Counted from the first letter of the stretch, positions 9,224-17,329 are shown. The stretch is 64,000 nt of DNA from Ensifer canadensis (GCF_017488845.2 NZ_CP083374.1:219501-283500); one strand, 5' to 3'. Notes: generated by a model not told the origin, from the sequence alone. Numbers and translations: made by a program.

Positions 9224-10426
9224 CTAGAGATCGAGATGCATTTGTTCTATCGCCTGATCTACGTCGGCGATGATGTCGTCAACATGCTCGATACCGACCG
9301 AGAAGCGCACCAGGCCATCGACAACGCCCATCGCCTCCCGCTCCTGGCTGGGAATATCGAGAAAGGCCATGGTCGCCGGCATCTGCGTCGTGGTGCGCAG
9401 TCCGCCGAGGCTTGCCGCGAACGAACCGAGCTTCAGCCGCTTCAAGAGCCGTACGCCCGAAGCCTCGTCTTCGACGCAGAAGGAGAGCATGGCGCCACCG
9501 CCGCGCAACTGCTCGCTCGCCGAGGCATGGTTCGGATGCGAGGGCAGCCCCGGATAGAAGACACGTTTGACCTTGGGATGCGCTTCAAGATGTTTTGCAA
9601 GGGCAAGCGCATTGGCGCACTGCTTTTCCAGGCGCAACGCAAGCGTCTGTGCCCCGCGCAGCAACAGCCAGGCATTGAACGGCGACAGCGGCGCGCCAAG
9701 CTTGTTGAGCGTATTCCAGCGGACGTCCTCCAGCCAATCCGCAGGCAGGATGTCGGACTTCAGCGTGATCACCCCGCCGACCGCGTCGTTGTGGCCGCCG
9801 ATGAATTTGGTGGCGCTTTCGACCACGACGTCGACGCCGAATTCGTGAGGCCGGCAAACGGCCGGAGACGCGAAGGTGTTGTCGCAAATGACCACGATGC
9901 CGCGCGAATGGGCGAGCTCCACCAGCGCTTTGAGCGGCGGCACCTTCATGGTTGGATTGGCGATCGCCTCGACATAGAGAACTTTGGTCTCATCGGTAAA
10001 CGCGTTTTCGACCGCTCGGACATCGGTGCAATCGACAAGGCTCACTTTCAGCCCGAAATCGCCAGCGCGGTGATCGAAGAATTCGTGCGTGCTCGAATAG
10101 GTGGTGAGATCGGCAACGATGTGGTCGCCCGCTTTCAGGATGCCGAACAGCGCATGCGAGATCGCGGCCATTCCGGAAGCGGTCGCCAGGCATGCCGTGC
10201 CGCCTGTTAGCTGGGCGATATGTTCCTCGAACTTGTATTCGGTCGGGTTGCCGCAGCGCGAATAGATGTTCACTTCCTTGCGCGCACCGGCGACGATCTG
10301 GTCGTAGATGTCGCCGCCATACTGGAAATTCGCCGACATGTAGATCGGATAGCTGATCGACTGGGAATGCTCTTCGGGCGTGTAGAAGACTGCCCGGCTG
10401 GCAAAATCGAGCTCTTTAGGCGACAT
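9224..10426 (-). CDS. PLP-dependent Cys/Met metabolism enzyme (cystathionine/methionine gamma-lyase family)
   Basis: A 400-residue fold-type I PLP enzyme. The start at 10426 has GGAGAAG in front; a longer frame to 10768 overlaps the permease gene. Family features are the YSRCGNPTEYKFEEHIA phosphate-binding segment, ATASGMAAI, DNTFASPAVCRP, and the PLP-lysine motif SATKFIGGHND at about residue 200. The family performs beta- or gamma-elimination/replacement on sulfur amino acids such as cystathionine, methionine or O-acylhomoserine. The position between a sugar-type importer and a sugar kinase is unusual for a biosynthetic enzyme and points to catabolism of an imported compound. The exact reaction cannot be assigned. 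Confidence 0.88.
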   Translation of the reverse strand: MSPKELDFASRAVFYTPEEHSQSISYPIYMSANFQYGGDIYDQIVAGARKEVNIYSRCGNPTEYKFEEHIAQLTGGTACLATASGMAAISHALFGILKAGDHIVADLTTYSSTHEFFDHRAGDFGLKVSLVDCTDVRAVENAFTDETKVLYVEAIANPTMKVPPLKALVELAHSRGIVVICDNTFASPAVCRPHEFGVDVVVESATKFIGGHNDAVGGVITLKSDILPADWLEDVRWNTLNKLGAPLSPFNAWLLLRGAQTLALRLEKQCANALALAKHLEAHPKVKRVFYPGLPSHPNHASASEQLRGGGAMLSFCVEDEASGVRLLKRLKLGSFAASLGGLRTTTQMPATMAFLDIPSQEREAMGVVDGLVRFSVGIEHVDDIIADVDQAIEQMHLDL

Positions 10427-10444
10427 GAAACTTCTCCTGCATTG

Positions 10445-10465
10445 GACCCGGACTTGAGCCGGGTC
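10445..10465. repeat. Perfect 7-bp stem-loop between permease and PLP-enzyme genes
   Basis: GACCCGG and CCGGGTC flank a seven-base loop in the 47-base gap between the permease stop and the PLP gene. There is no T-run. It may stabilise or attenuate the operon transcript, or be a short REP-like element. Confidence 0.45.
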
Positions 10466-10473
10466 ATTAACGG

Positions 10474-11310
10474 CTATTCCTTGACGGCACCGCCGAGCAA
10501 AGCGGCGGTGATCTGGCGTTCGAAAAAGATGAAGAGAACCAGCGGCGCGATGGCGGCGATCAGGATGGCCGCCAGCATCACCGGATAATTGGTGATGTGC
10601 TCGCCGACGAAATCCGTGAGGCCCACGGGCAACGTCTTGCGCGCCGGATTGTTGATGAAGACGACCGGAAACAGGAAATCGTTCCAGACCCAGATCATGT
10701 TGACGATCGCCGCGGTGAACATCGCCGGGCGCGCGATCGGCAGCGCGACGCGGGCGAAGATGGACCACTCGGAAGCACCATCCATGCGCGCCGCATCGAA
10801 GAGTTCGCGCGGCAGCGTGTTGAAAAAGGCCTGCATGATGAAGATCGTGACCGGTACGTTGAAGGCGGCAGTCGGCAGCACGACACCCATATGCGTATCG
10901 AGCAGTCCGGCGCCACGAAGCATCACCACCAAGGGCACGAGCGCGACATAGGCGGGGATCGCCATGGCCGCCGTCAGGCTGAGTTCGACGGCAGGCATCC
11001 AGCGTGGCCGATAGACTGCCAGCGCGTAACCGGCGAGGGTTGACACCGCCACGGTGAGAACCGTCGCGCCGGCCATGATCAGCAGCGAGTTGACAGCGTA
11101 GCCGCCAAGCGCGCCGCCGCTCCAGGCGCCGACATAGGCGTCAAGCGAGAAGCTCGTGGGCAAAGACCAGACCGAGCGCATGAACTCCTTGTTGGTCTTG
11201 AAGGTGCTGTAGATCATCCAGATGAACGGGAAGACAACCAGAAGCACATGCAGCGTCAGGAGAACGAGGACCACCGTATTGGTGACTGTCCAGCGGCGAA
11301 CGGCAGCCAT
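10474..11310 (-). CDS. Sugar-type ABC transporter permease (MalG/UgpE-like)
   Basis: A 278-residue inner-membrane permease of the CUT1 carbohydrate family. It has six hydrophobic segments and an EAA-like loop with DAARMDGASEWSIFARVALP, the site that would dock an ATPase. It begins three bases after the stop of the partner permease. No ATP-binding subunit is encoded in this operon, so a shared ATPase elsewhere must be used. The substrate is presumably a sugar or sugar conjugate, judged by the family and the adjacent PfkB kinase. Confidence 0.92.
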   Translation of the reverse strand: MAAVRRWTVTNTVVLVLLTLHVLLVVFPFIWMIYSTFKTNKEFMRSVWSLPTSFSLDAYVGAWSGGALGGYAVNSLLIMAGATVLTVAVSTLAGYALAVYRPRWMPAVELSLTAAMAIPAYVALVPLVVMLRGAGLLDTHMGVVLPTAAFNVPVTIFIMQAFFNTLPRELFDAARMDGASEWSIFARVALPIARPAMFTAAIVNMIWVWNDFLFPVVFINNPARKTLPVGLTDFVGEHITNYPVMLAAILIAAIAPLVLFIFFERQITAALLGGAVKE

Positions 11311-11313
11311 GGC

Positions 11314-12216
11314 TCAAGTTCTCCCGCCGACGCCGGCTCTTTTCAGATACCGGAAGACGAGCCACGCGCCGACCGCCGTCAGCAGCATCTGCGTGAAGCC
11401 GATGGTTGCCGCATAGCCCATCTCGAAACTGCCGAAGCCCATCTTGTAGAGGTAGGTGGAGACCACCTCGCTTGCGTGGTTCGGGCCGCCATTGGTGAGC
11501 ACAAAGACGAGCGAGAAGGTCTTGAGCGAACCGATGATCGCCAGCAGGGAATTGGCGCGAACCGCGTCGCCGACCATGGGGATGGTGATCGAGAAGAACT
11601 TGGTGAAATGGCCGGCCCCATCGATCTCGGCGGCCTCGTAGACGCTTTCGGGCACACTCCTGACCGCCGCCACGAATAGCAGGACATAAAGGCCGAGATA
11701 GGTGAAGCTCATCACCACCACTACGGCTGAGAAAGCCGTGCCGGATTCGCCGAGCCAACCGCGCTTCAGGCCATCCAGCCCAAGCGCACCGAATGCCGCG
11801 TTCACCAGACCGAAATAGGGATTGTACATGAAGCGCCAGAGCAGCCCGATGCAGATCTCGCTGACCATCACCGGCACGAGATAAAAGAACAGGAATATTC
11901 GGCTGAACGCAGGCACGATGCGCACCAGGCAATAGGCGATGCAGAGCGCAAGAAACACCTGAAAGACCATGGCCGAAAGCGCGACGAGAAGGTTGCGGCC
12001 AAGCGCCCGCCAGAAGATCGGGTCGCCGGCAAGACGGACGAAATTGCCCGCTCCCTGAAATACCGGCGCAGACGCTCCGTCCCAACTGAAGAGCGAGAGC
12101 CAACCGGCATAGACGACGGGATAGGCGACGAAGGCTGCAATGAGCAGGAATGCAGGCGACAGAAACAGGAGCGCCGCTCTGTTGTGGCTGTTGGCAAAGC
12201 CCTTGTTGGTACTCAT
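11314..12216 (-). CDS. Sugar-type ABC transporter permease (MalF/UgpA-like)
   Basis: A 300-residue inner-membrane permease. I chose the start at 12216 (MSTNKGFANSHN) because the frame upstream to 12273 overlaps the binding-protein gene end without need. The first helix reads ALLFLSPAFLLIAAFVAYPV, and the EAA loop is YEAAEIDGAGHFTKFFSITIP, as in CUT1 importers. It pairs with the permease at 10474-11310. The gene lies 57 bp downstream of the binding-protein gene in the same operon. Confidence 0.92.
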   Translation of the reverse strand: MSTNKGFANSHNRAALLFLSPAFLLIAAFVAYPVVYAGWLSLFSWDGASAPVFQGAGNFVRLAGDPIFWRALGRNLLVALSAMVFQVFLALCIAYCLVRIVPAFSRIFLFFYLVPVMVSEICIGLLWRFMYNPYFGLVNAAFGALGLDGLKRGWLGESGTAFSAVVVVMSFTYLGLYVLLFVAAVRSVPESVYEAAEIDGAGHFTKFFSITIPMVGDAVRANSLLAIIGSLKTFSLVFVLTNGGPNHASEVVSTYLYKMGFGSFEMGYAATIGFTQMLLTAVGAWLVFRYLKRAGVGGRT

Positions 12217-12273
12217 CGTTCTTGGGCTCCATGGAGGGCTCGCGCGGCGAGCGGCTTGCCGCGCTGGCGCCAA

Positions 12274-13527
12274 CTACTTGTCGGTCCGCAGCGCATCCTC
12301 GAGGCGCTTGGCCGCATCGGCCGGCGGCACCGAGCCGTCAAGCACACCCTGGAGCGACGTGTAGTAGATGTTGGTCGCAGCCGGCGGCATGGCGGTGTCA
12401 TAGAAGGGATCGAGGTGGCCTGCCTTCGCCATCAGCTTGCCGCTGATATCGAACAGGACAGGTCCTGCGGCTGCCTCGGTCGTTGCGTCCTTCACCGTCA
12501 CCATCGTCTTTCGAAGCTCGACATACTTCGTCATGACCTGGCTCGACGTCAGGAACTTGAGCAAGGTCACGGCATCGGCCTTGTTTTCCGCCTTCTGCGA
12601 AATGCCGAAGGTGGCGGCGACGCCGGCCAGGACGTCGGACTGGTCACCAGCCCCGTCCTTGACTGTCGGGAATGCGAAATAGCCGAGTTCGAAGCCTTCG
12701 GGCGCATCGGCGGACGCGCCGATCTGCCAGGTCCCGTTCAGCATCATGGCTGCCTGGCCGTTGAGGAAGAGCATGTTGGCTTCCTGGTCGCCCATGCCGT
12801 TGAAGCCGATCGGGAAATAGCCTTTGCTCGAAAGCGCGGCAACATGTTCCAGCGCCTTGGTCGCCTCGTCGCCGAGCGCGGCATTGGCATCCTTGTTGAC
12901 GAAGGCGGAAACGACGCCGGATCCCTTGAGACGCATCTCGAGATACTGGAACCAGAACGTCGCCGGCCAGGCATCCTTGTTGCCAAGCGCAAACGGGACA
13001 ATGCCCGCGCCCTTGATCGTCTCGGCCAATGCCAGAAGCTCATCGTAGCTCGACGGCACCGTCCAGCCGTTTTCCGCAAAAAGCGCCTTGTCGTACCAGA
13101 AGACGACGGAGTCGACATCGACGGGAACGGCGTAGGCGTGACCATCCTTGCTTGTCTGCGCGAGGGCGCTTTCGAGGAAACTGTCGCCCCAGCCGTCCTT
13201 GGCAAGGTCTGCGTCGAGCGCGTACATCTGCCCGCCATTGACGAAGGCATTCAGAAAGCCGCCGGGCAGCGTGTAGAATACGTCAGGCGGGTTGCCCGAC
13301 GCCATGGCCGTGTTGAGCTTGGTCTTATAGGCCGACTGTTCGGCCGCAACGACATCCAGCTTGATGTCGGGATGCGCCTTGGCGAATTCGTCCAGGGCGA
13401 AATTGATGAAGTCGACCTTGTCCTGTTGGCCCGCATAGGCGTGCCAGAAGGACAGCTCACCGGCCGCGGCCGGAAGGGCGGTCAGCACCATGGCCGCACC
13501 AGCAATCAACAAACGCTTCAGTCCCAT
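12274..13527 (-). CDS. Sugar-type ABC transporter periplasmic binding protein (UgpB/MalE class)
   Basis: A 417-residue exported solute-binding protein and the first gene of the operon, with GGGAGGATGTC before its ATG. The signal peptide MGLKRLLIAGAAMVLTALPA ends at about residue 22 (PAAAGELSFWHAY). FWHAY is a family-1 extracellular binding-protein opening. Later segments such as GNPPDVFYTLPGGF, DVDSVVFWYDKALF and LFLNGQAAMMLNGTW are usual in this class. It would deliver a carbohydrate-type ligand to the MalF/MalG-like permeases. The divergent RpiR-type regulator at 13676 probably controls it. Confidence 0.92.
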   Translation of the reverse strand: MGLKRLLIAGAAMVLTALPAAAGELSFWHAYAGQQDKVDFINFALDEFAKAHPDIKLDVVAAEQSAYKTKLNTAMASGNPPDVFYTLPGGFLNAFVNGGQMYALDADLAKDGWGDSFLESALAQTSKDGHAYAVPVDVDSVVFWYDKALFAENGWTVPSSYDELLALAETIKGAGIVPFALGNKDAWPATFWFQYLEMRLKGSGVVSAFVNKDANAALGDEATKALEHVAALSSKGYFPIGFNGMGDQEANMLFLNGQAAMMLNGTWQIGASADAPEGFELGYFAFPTVKDGAGDQSDVLAGVAATFGISQKAENKADAVTLLKFLTSSQVMTKYVELRKTMVTVKDATTEAAAGPVLFDISGKLMAKAGHLDPFYDTAMPPAATNIYYTSLQGVLDGSVPPADAAKRLEDALRTDK

Positions 13528-13567
13528 GACATCCTCCCAGAAGTCCAGCAGCGCATCTTCTCGCGTT

Positions 13568-13619
13568 GATGTAGTGATGCCACATCATATAAGTCGTGTC
13601 TATAGTGACACCACAACAT
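13568..13619. promoter_or_regulatory. Candidate RpiR operators: two related 17-bp boxes 31 bp apart
   Basis: In the gap between the divergent importer operon and the RpiR gene, TAGTGATGCCACATCAT (13572-13588) and TAGTGACACCACAACAT (13603-13619) match at 14 of 17 positions. They are spaced 31 bp, close to three helical turns. Each box overlaps an inverted repeat: GATGT-N9-ACATC at 13568-13586 and GTGTC-N6-GACAC at 13596-13611. The placement suits binding by the adjacent regulator; function is inferred. Confidence 0.5.
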
Positions 13620-13675
13620 GACTATGCTAGCCTCTTCGCCAAGGCGCACCGCCAACCCGAAAAAAGGCCCCGTCA

Positions 13676-14533
13676 ATGGTCAATGATTTGCGAGGCAACA
13701 GCAGCATTCCGGCCAGCATCCGGCTGCGAAGTGTGTTGCCGAAATTGTCAGATTCCGAACGGCGCGTGGCGCTTTGGATGCTCGACAACAGCGACAGCGC
13801 AATCCGCCAGTCGATGTCGGCAATCGCCCAGGCGACGGATGTCAGTGATACGACCGTGCTGCGCATGTGCCGCACCGCGGGCTTTGAGGGATTCACCGAT
13901 CTCAAGCTGGCGATGGCTCAGGAGCCGCGCATCGTTCAAGCCGAAATGTCGTCCGAGCCGCAGACAAGCGACCTGCAGGCCGCAAGCCGATTGTTTCGCG
14001 CAATTGGCCAGGCCCTGACCGATACGCTCGGTGTTCTCGATGAAAAGACCCTGGCTGCGGCGATCGATCTGATGGCCGGTGCCAAGCACATTTTGGTCGG
14101 CGGCGTGGGCGGGTCCGGCATCGTCGCGCAGGCATTTTATCAACGCTGTATCCGGCTGGGACTGCGATGCGATGCGCCAGTCGATTCCCAACTGCAGATC
14201 ATGCATGCGGCGCTGACTGGGCCGGGCGATCTCGCCGTCGCCATTTCCTATTCCGGCATTACAAGCGATCCGGTTCTCGTGCTGCAGGAAGCCAAGGCGC
14301 GCGGCGCCTCAACGCTCTGCATCACCGGAAATAGCAGCTCGCCGCTAGCGCGACTCGCCGATGTCGTGCTCGTCAGCGTCTCGCATGAGCAGGGCAGCGA
14401 GCCGATGGCAGCGCAGATCGCGCAGATGACATTGGTCGATGCGCTCTATGCCGTTTTTGCCGCACGCAATGCCGAGCGGGTTCAACTCACCGAGGAGCGC
14501 ATGGTCAAGGCGATCCTCCCGAAATCAATCTAG
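13676..14533 (+). CDS. RpiR/MurR-family transcriptional regulator (HTH + SIS domain)
   Basis: A 285-residue regulator. The N-terminal HTH_6 domain spans about residues 5-80: IRLRSVLPKLSDSERRVALW, then the recognition region MSAIAQATDVSDTTVLRMCR. A SIS phosphosugar-binding domain follows from about residue 125 (GAKHILVGGVGGSGIVAQAF and AISYSGITSDPVLVLQEAKA). RpiR proteins sense phosphosugars, so the PfkB kinase product of the divergent operon is a natural effector. It is followed after 19 bp by the TrpF-like gene on the same strand. The related 17-bp boxes just upstream are probable operators. Confidence 0.92.
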   Translation: MVNDLRGNSSIPASIRLRSVLPKLSDSERRVALWMLDNSDSAIRQSMSAIAQATDVSDTTVLRMCRTAGFEGFTDLKLAMAQEPRIVQAEMSSEPQTSDLQAASRLFRAIGQALTDTLGVLDEKTLAAAIDLMAGAKHILVGGVGGSGIVAQAFYQRCIRLGLRCDAPVDSQLQIMHAALTGPGDLAVAISYSGITSDPVLVLQEAKARGASTLCITGNSSSPLARLADVVLVSVSHEQGSEPMAAQIAQMTLVDALYAVFAARNAERVQLTEERMVKAILPKSI

Positions 14534-14552
14534 CCAAAACACGAGCAGGGCA

Positions 14553-15230
14553 TTGAAAACACAAATCTATACCATGCAGACAGTTGCCGAGGCCCTGGCT
14601 GCGGCGAAAGTCGGCGTCGACTATCTCGGCCTCACGCCTTCGAACCGGGGCTTGCCCGGCGAGATCAGCTTCGCCACTGCGCGCGAGATCGCCGATGCCC
14701 TTAAGGGCAAGGCACAACGGGTGGCGCTGTCGGTGGAGAGTGATCTCGAGGCGATCGCCGAGATGGTGGACGCGGTGCAGCCTGATGTGCTGCATCTGTG
14801 TGGCGACATCGAGCTCGTGACCCCTGAGCACGTCAAGACGTTGCGCACGAAGCTGCTGGCAAAATACCCCGACCTGAAGATCCTCCAGGCCATACCGATG
14901 ACCGGGCCGGAGGCGCTTGATCACGCAGCGCGCTTCGAGCCGTTTGCGGACATCTTCATCCTGGATTCCGTCGCTGCCCATATCGGCGGCATTGGCGCTG
15001 CCGGCGTCACCCATGACTGGTCGCTCAGCCGCGAGATCGTAAAACGCAGCAAACGGCCGGTGATCCTGGCGGGCGGCCTCAAGCCGGAGAACGTCGCAGC
15101 TGCGATCGAGGCTGTCCGGCCCTGGGCGGTGGACTCACTCACCCATACGAATCGCGCTCTTCCCGAAGGTGGCTTTCGCAAGGACATCGACAAGATTGCG
15201 ACCTTCGTGGCTGCCGCGAAGCACGCCTGA
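14553..15230 (+). CDS. TrpF-like (beta/alpha)8 protein, non-canonical phosphoribosylanthranilate isomerase homologue
   Basis: A 225-residue single-domain barrel. The first residues aligned with TrpF begin at a TTG at 14553 (GAGCAGGG just upstream); ATG 14574 is an alternative that loses strand 1. Family features are VGVDYLGL, DVLHLCGD, the general-acid region FILDSVAAHIGGIGAAGVTHDWS and AGGLKPENVAAAIEAVRPWAVD. The usual opening KICGIT, which contains the catalytic cysteine, reads QIYTMQ here, and the phosphate-binding SSGVE segment is replaced by SLTHTNR. It is therefore unlikely to be a normal tryptophan-pathway enzyme. Co-transcription with the RpiR regulator and divergence from the sugar importer suggest an aldose-ketose or Amadori-type isomerisation of a phosphorylated intermediate. 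That is inference. Confidence 0.8.
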   Translation: MKTQIYTMQTVAEALAAAKVGVDYLGLTPSNRGLPGEISFATAREIADALKGKAQRVALSVESDLEAIAEMVDAVQPDVLHLCGDIELVTPEHVKTLRTKLLAKYPDLKILQAIPMTGPEALDHAARFEPFADIFILDSVAAHIGGIGAAGVTHDWSLSREIVKRSKRPVILAGGLKPENVAAAIEAVRPWAVDSLTHTNRALPEGGFRKDIDKIATFVAAAKHA

Positions 15231-15318
15231 AATGATACTTTCATCTCGATCTTCCGGTATGGCTTGACGAACCCGAGCACCTCGGCCGCCAGGCAGTTCG
15301 GGAGAGACGAGACTTGTC

Positions 15319-15426
15319 CTACTGCATGTTTCCTTAAATCGTCTTTGATTTAAGGATAAAAACATGCAGCAATTCAAAGTGCTACAGCGACCTTTGCGCG
15401 TCTAATAAGACGGGCGGCGCTGTAGC
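15319..15426 (+). repeat. RIME-like double-palindrome intergenic element, full copy
   Basis: About 108 bases made of two stem-loops. The first pairs CATGTTTCCTTAAATC with GATTTAAGGATAAAAACATG (15323-15365, one small bulge). The second pairs GCTACAGCG with CGCTGTAGC and has an inner stem GCGCGTCT/AGACGGGC (15381-15426). A partial copy in the opposite orientation lies at 28291-28370. Size and architecture match what I remember of the Rhizobium intergenic mosaic elements (RIME1). Confidence 0.75.
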
Positions 15427-15736
15427 TTTCGCCGGCGTGGTCGTCTTGCAGGTCCACCAGCGCCCGCCGATCCGCCGCTGTCACCGCGCAATAGGGTGAC
15501 CGGCACCCGATTGTATTGACGAACCTTGTGGGGGAACGCCCTGGCCGGCCGCTGCAATTTCGAACGCTTGGCACGCCGCTGCAGCAAGACCATCGAAACG
15601 GACAGAATACGGCGGGTCGCGCGCATATGGGTCTGTTTCAGTGGCGTGCCGGTCTGCCGCCTGTTACTGAAGCAATGTATCGCTTAGTTGAACGAGCGGG
15701 ACGACAGGACCCCATCGGCCACGAAAGGAAGCGACC
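15427..15736. other. Intergenic region, no gene seen
   Basis: About 310 bases between the RIME-like element and the BrnA-like gene. No open frame here has both a ribosome-binding site and recognisable content. In particular there is no BrnT toxin gene, which would normally precede a BrnA antitoxin. Confidence 0.5.
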
Positions 15737-15970
15737 ATGGCGACGACACCACGAAGACCATCCAATCCAAAAGATGCCGCCGAGGCGCTGTTCAGGCCGG
15801 CGAAGAAGGTGGCAGCTCCCGCCGTCGAAAGACCTGCGATCCCGAACACCAAGGAACTCGTATCGCTGAAGATCGACAGCGATGTGCTCGCCCATTTCCA
15901 GGCGGACGGGCCCGGCTGGCAGGATCGTATCAACGATACCTTGCGCGCCGCCATGAAACCGTCAGATTGA
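15737..15970 (+). CDS. BrnA-like antitoxin / DUF4415 protein, without a toxin partner
   Basis: A 77-residue basic protein with AGGAAG six bases before the ATG. The C-terminal half (VSLKIDSDVLAHFQADGPGW followed by QDRINDTLRAAM) is the ribbon-helix-helix pattern of BrnA/DUF4415 proteins. These bind DNA as dimers and neutralise the BrnT RNase toxin. The N-terminal 40 residues are a proline- and lysine-rich extension. No BrnT-like gene is adjacent on either strand, so it is either an orphan antitoxin or a stand-alone small regulator. Confidence 0.75.
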   Translation: MATTPRRPSNPKDAAEALFRPAKKVAAPAVERPAIPNTKELVSLKIDSDVLAHFQADGPGWQDRINDTLRAAMKPSD

Positions 15971-16162
15971 TCGTCGGCGCTGAACGCGGCGTAATTTAGC
16001 GCGCCTTGAGCGTCATCGAACCGCAGATCTCTCACTCATCGCTGCGCGCTATTGCTGCCCCCCCGGCGCCTTTGGGAAGGCATCGCCCGTCCGCGAAGGC
16101 GCTTCGGGTAGCCGGACGCCCAAATAGCGAGGGGAGCGCGACGGCGCCAACGGCATCATAGG

Positions 16163-17329
16163 CTAGCCTTGAATACCGGTGTCAGAAACGACTCCGCCGC
16201 TTTGCCGGGCCGGGCGCTGATCTGGCTGCGCAGCTATCCTGTCTGAACGGATCCAGACGGCAAGAAGGTCATAAAAGACGCTGAGCACAATCGGGCCCAG
16301 AAACAGGCCGATCAATCCATAGGCAAGCGTACCGCCGAGCACCCCGACCAGGATGACGAGCATTGGTGTGGAAAGGCCACGAGCGACCAGAATGGGCTTC
16401 ATAATGTTGTCGATCAACGCGATCGGAACGAGGAGAAGCGTCATGAGCAAGGCTGACTGGAACTCCATTGTCATCCATCCCCACACGATCAGGGGCAGGA
16501 AAACAGGAAACGGCCCGATTTGCACGATACACAGGATCATCACGACAAACGCGATCAACCCGGCTGCGGGCACCGCGAAGAGCTTCAGAACCAACGCGCA
16601 CAATATCGTCTGAATGAAGGCCACGCCGATGACGCCTCTTGCGACGTTTCGGATCGTGGCGGTTGCAAGACGTACGAACCCTTGCCCTCGCTCTCCGGCG
16701 ATCCTGTGCGCAAACACATTCAAGAACTCGGAGATCTTCAAGCCAGGGCGAAACAGAAAGCCGGTGACAATCACCGACGCAATGAAACCTACAAATCCCA
16801 ACCCGATGCTGGCAAGAACGCCGATGGCCTTGCTGCCGGCTTGCAGCAGTGCCGGTTGGAACCGGTTAAGGGCGGCCGCCAGATTGTTTGAAGCAAGACT
16901 CCAGGCATTGTAGATCCGCTCTCCGATGATGGGCCAGTTCCGAACGGCCTCTGGCGGCGCCGGCATGATTGCCTCGCTACCCTTGAGCTTTTCGTACACC
17001 ACTTGCGCGCCGTCGAGCGAACCGAAGATGAGAGCCGACAATGGGCCGATAATGAGGGAAAGGTTCACCAGCGTAATGAGCACGGCCGCGAGCTTTCCGC
17101 GACCACCAAGCATTTTTTCAAGCCTGCGATAAAGCGGATACTGCGCGACTGCCAGGATAGCGGCCCATATGCCGATAATGGCAAAGGGTACCACTAGCGT
17201 CAGCGACCAATAGGCAAACAGCCCAACAATACCGAACCGGACGAGGTCCGTGATCCGTGTTTCGATTGAGGCCGTCGCCACCGGAGCAGGCGCTAAACTA
17301 TTGCTTTTACCAAGTCGATCGTCATCCAT
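16163..17329 (-). CDS. AI-2E/PerM-family membrane transporter
   Basis: A 388-residue polytopic inner-membrane protein. The start at 17329 (MDDDRLGKSN) is chosen over 17362, which adds an atypical MFVLRGGGGAV. Seven or eight hydrophobic segments are visible, including ALITLVNLSLIIGPLSALIF, and the C-terminal block has the family pattern GLSTPMLVILVGVLGGTLAYGLIG... GPIVLSVFYDLLAVW. The family name comes from a proposed AI-2 exporter, but members also act as Na+/H+ antiporters or general efflux proteins. The substrate is not predictable. It is a single gene, separated by 73 bp from the hypothetical gene on its left-to-right neighbour side. Confidence 0.9.
   Translation of the reverse strand: MDDDRLGKSNSLAPAPVATASIETRITDLVRFGIVGLFAYWSLTLVVPFAIIGIWAAILAVAQYPLYRRLEKMLGGRGKLAAVLITLVNLSLIIGPLSALIFGSLDGAQVVYEKLKGSEAIMPAPPEAVRNWPIIGERIYNAWSLASNNLAAALNRFQPALLQAGSKAIGVLASIGLGFVGFIASVIVTGFLFRPGLKISEFLNVFAHRIAGERGQGFVRLATATIRNVARGVIGVAFIQTILCALVLKLFAVPAAGLIAFVVMILCIVQIGPFPVFLPLIVWGWMTMEFQSALLMTLLLVPIALIDNIMKPILVARGLSTPMLVILVGVLGGTLAYGLIGLFLGPIVLSVFYDLLAVWIRSDRIAAQPDQRPARQSGGVVSDTGIQG

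Noticed and set aside
14439..14552. Upstream extension of the TrpF-like gene to an ATG at 14439
   Set aside because: It would lie inside the RpiR coding sequence and adds residues with no counterpart in TrpF-type proteins.
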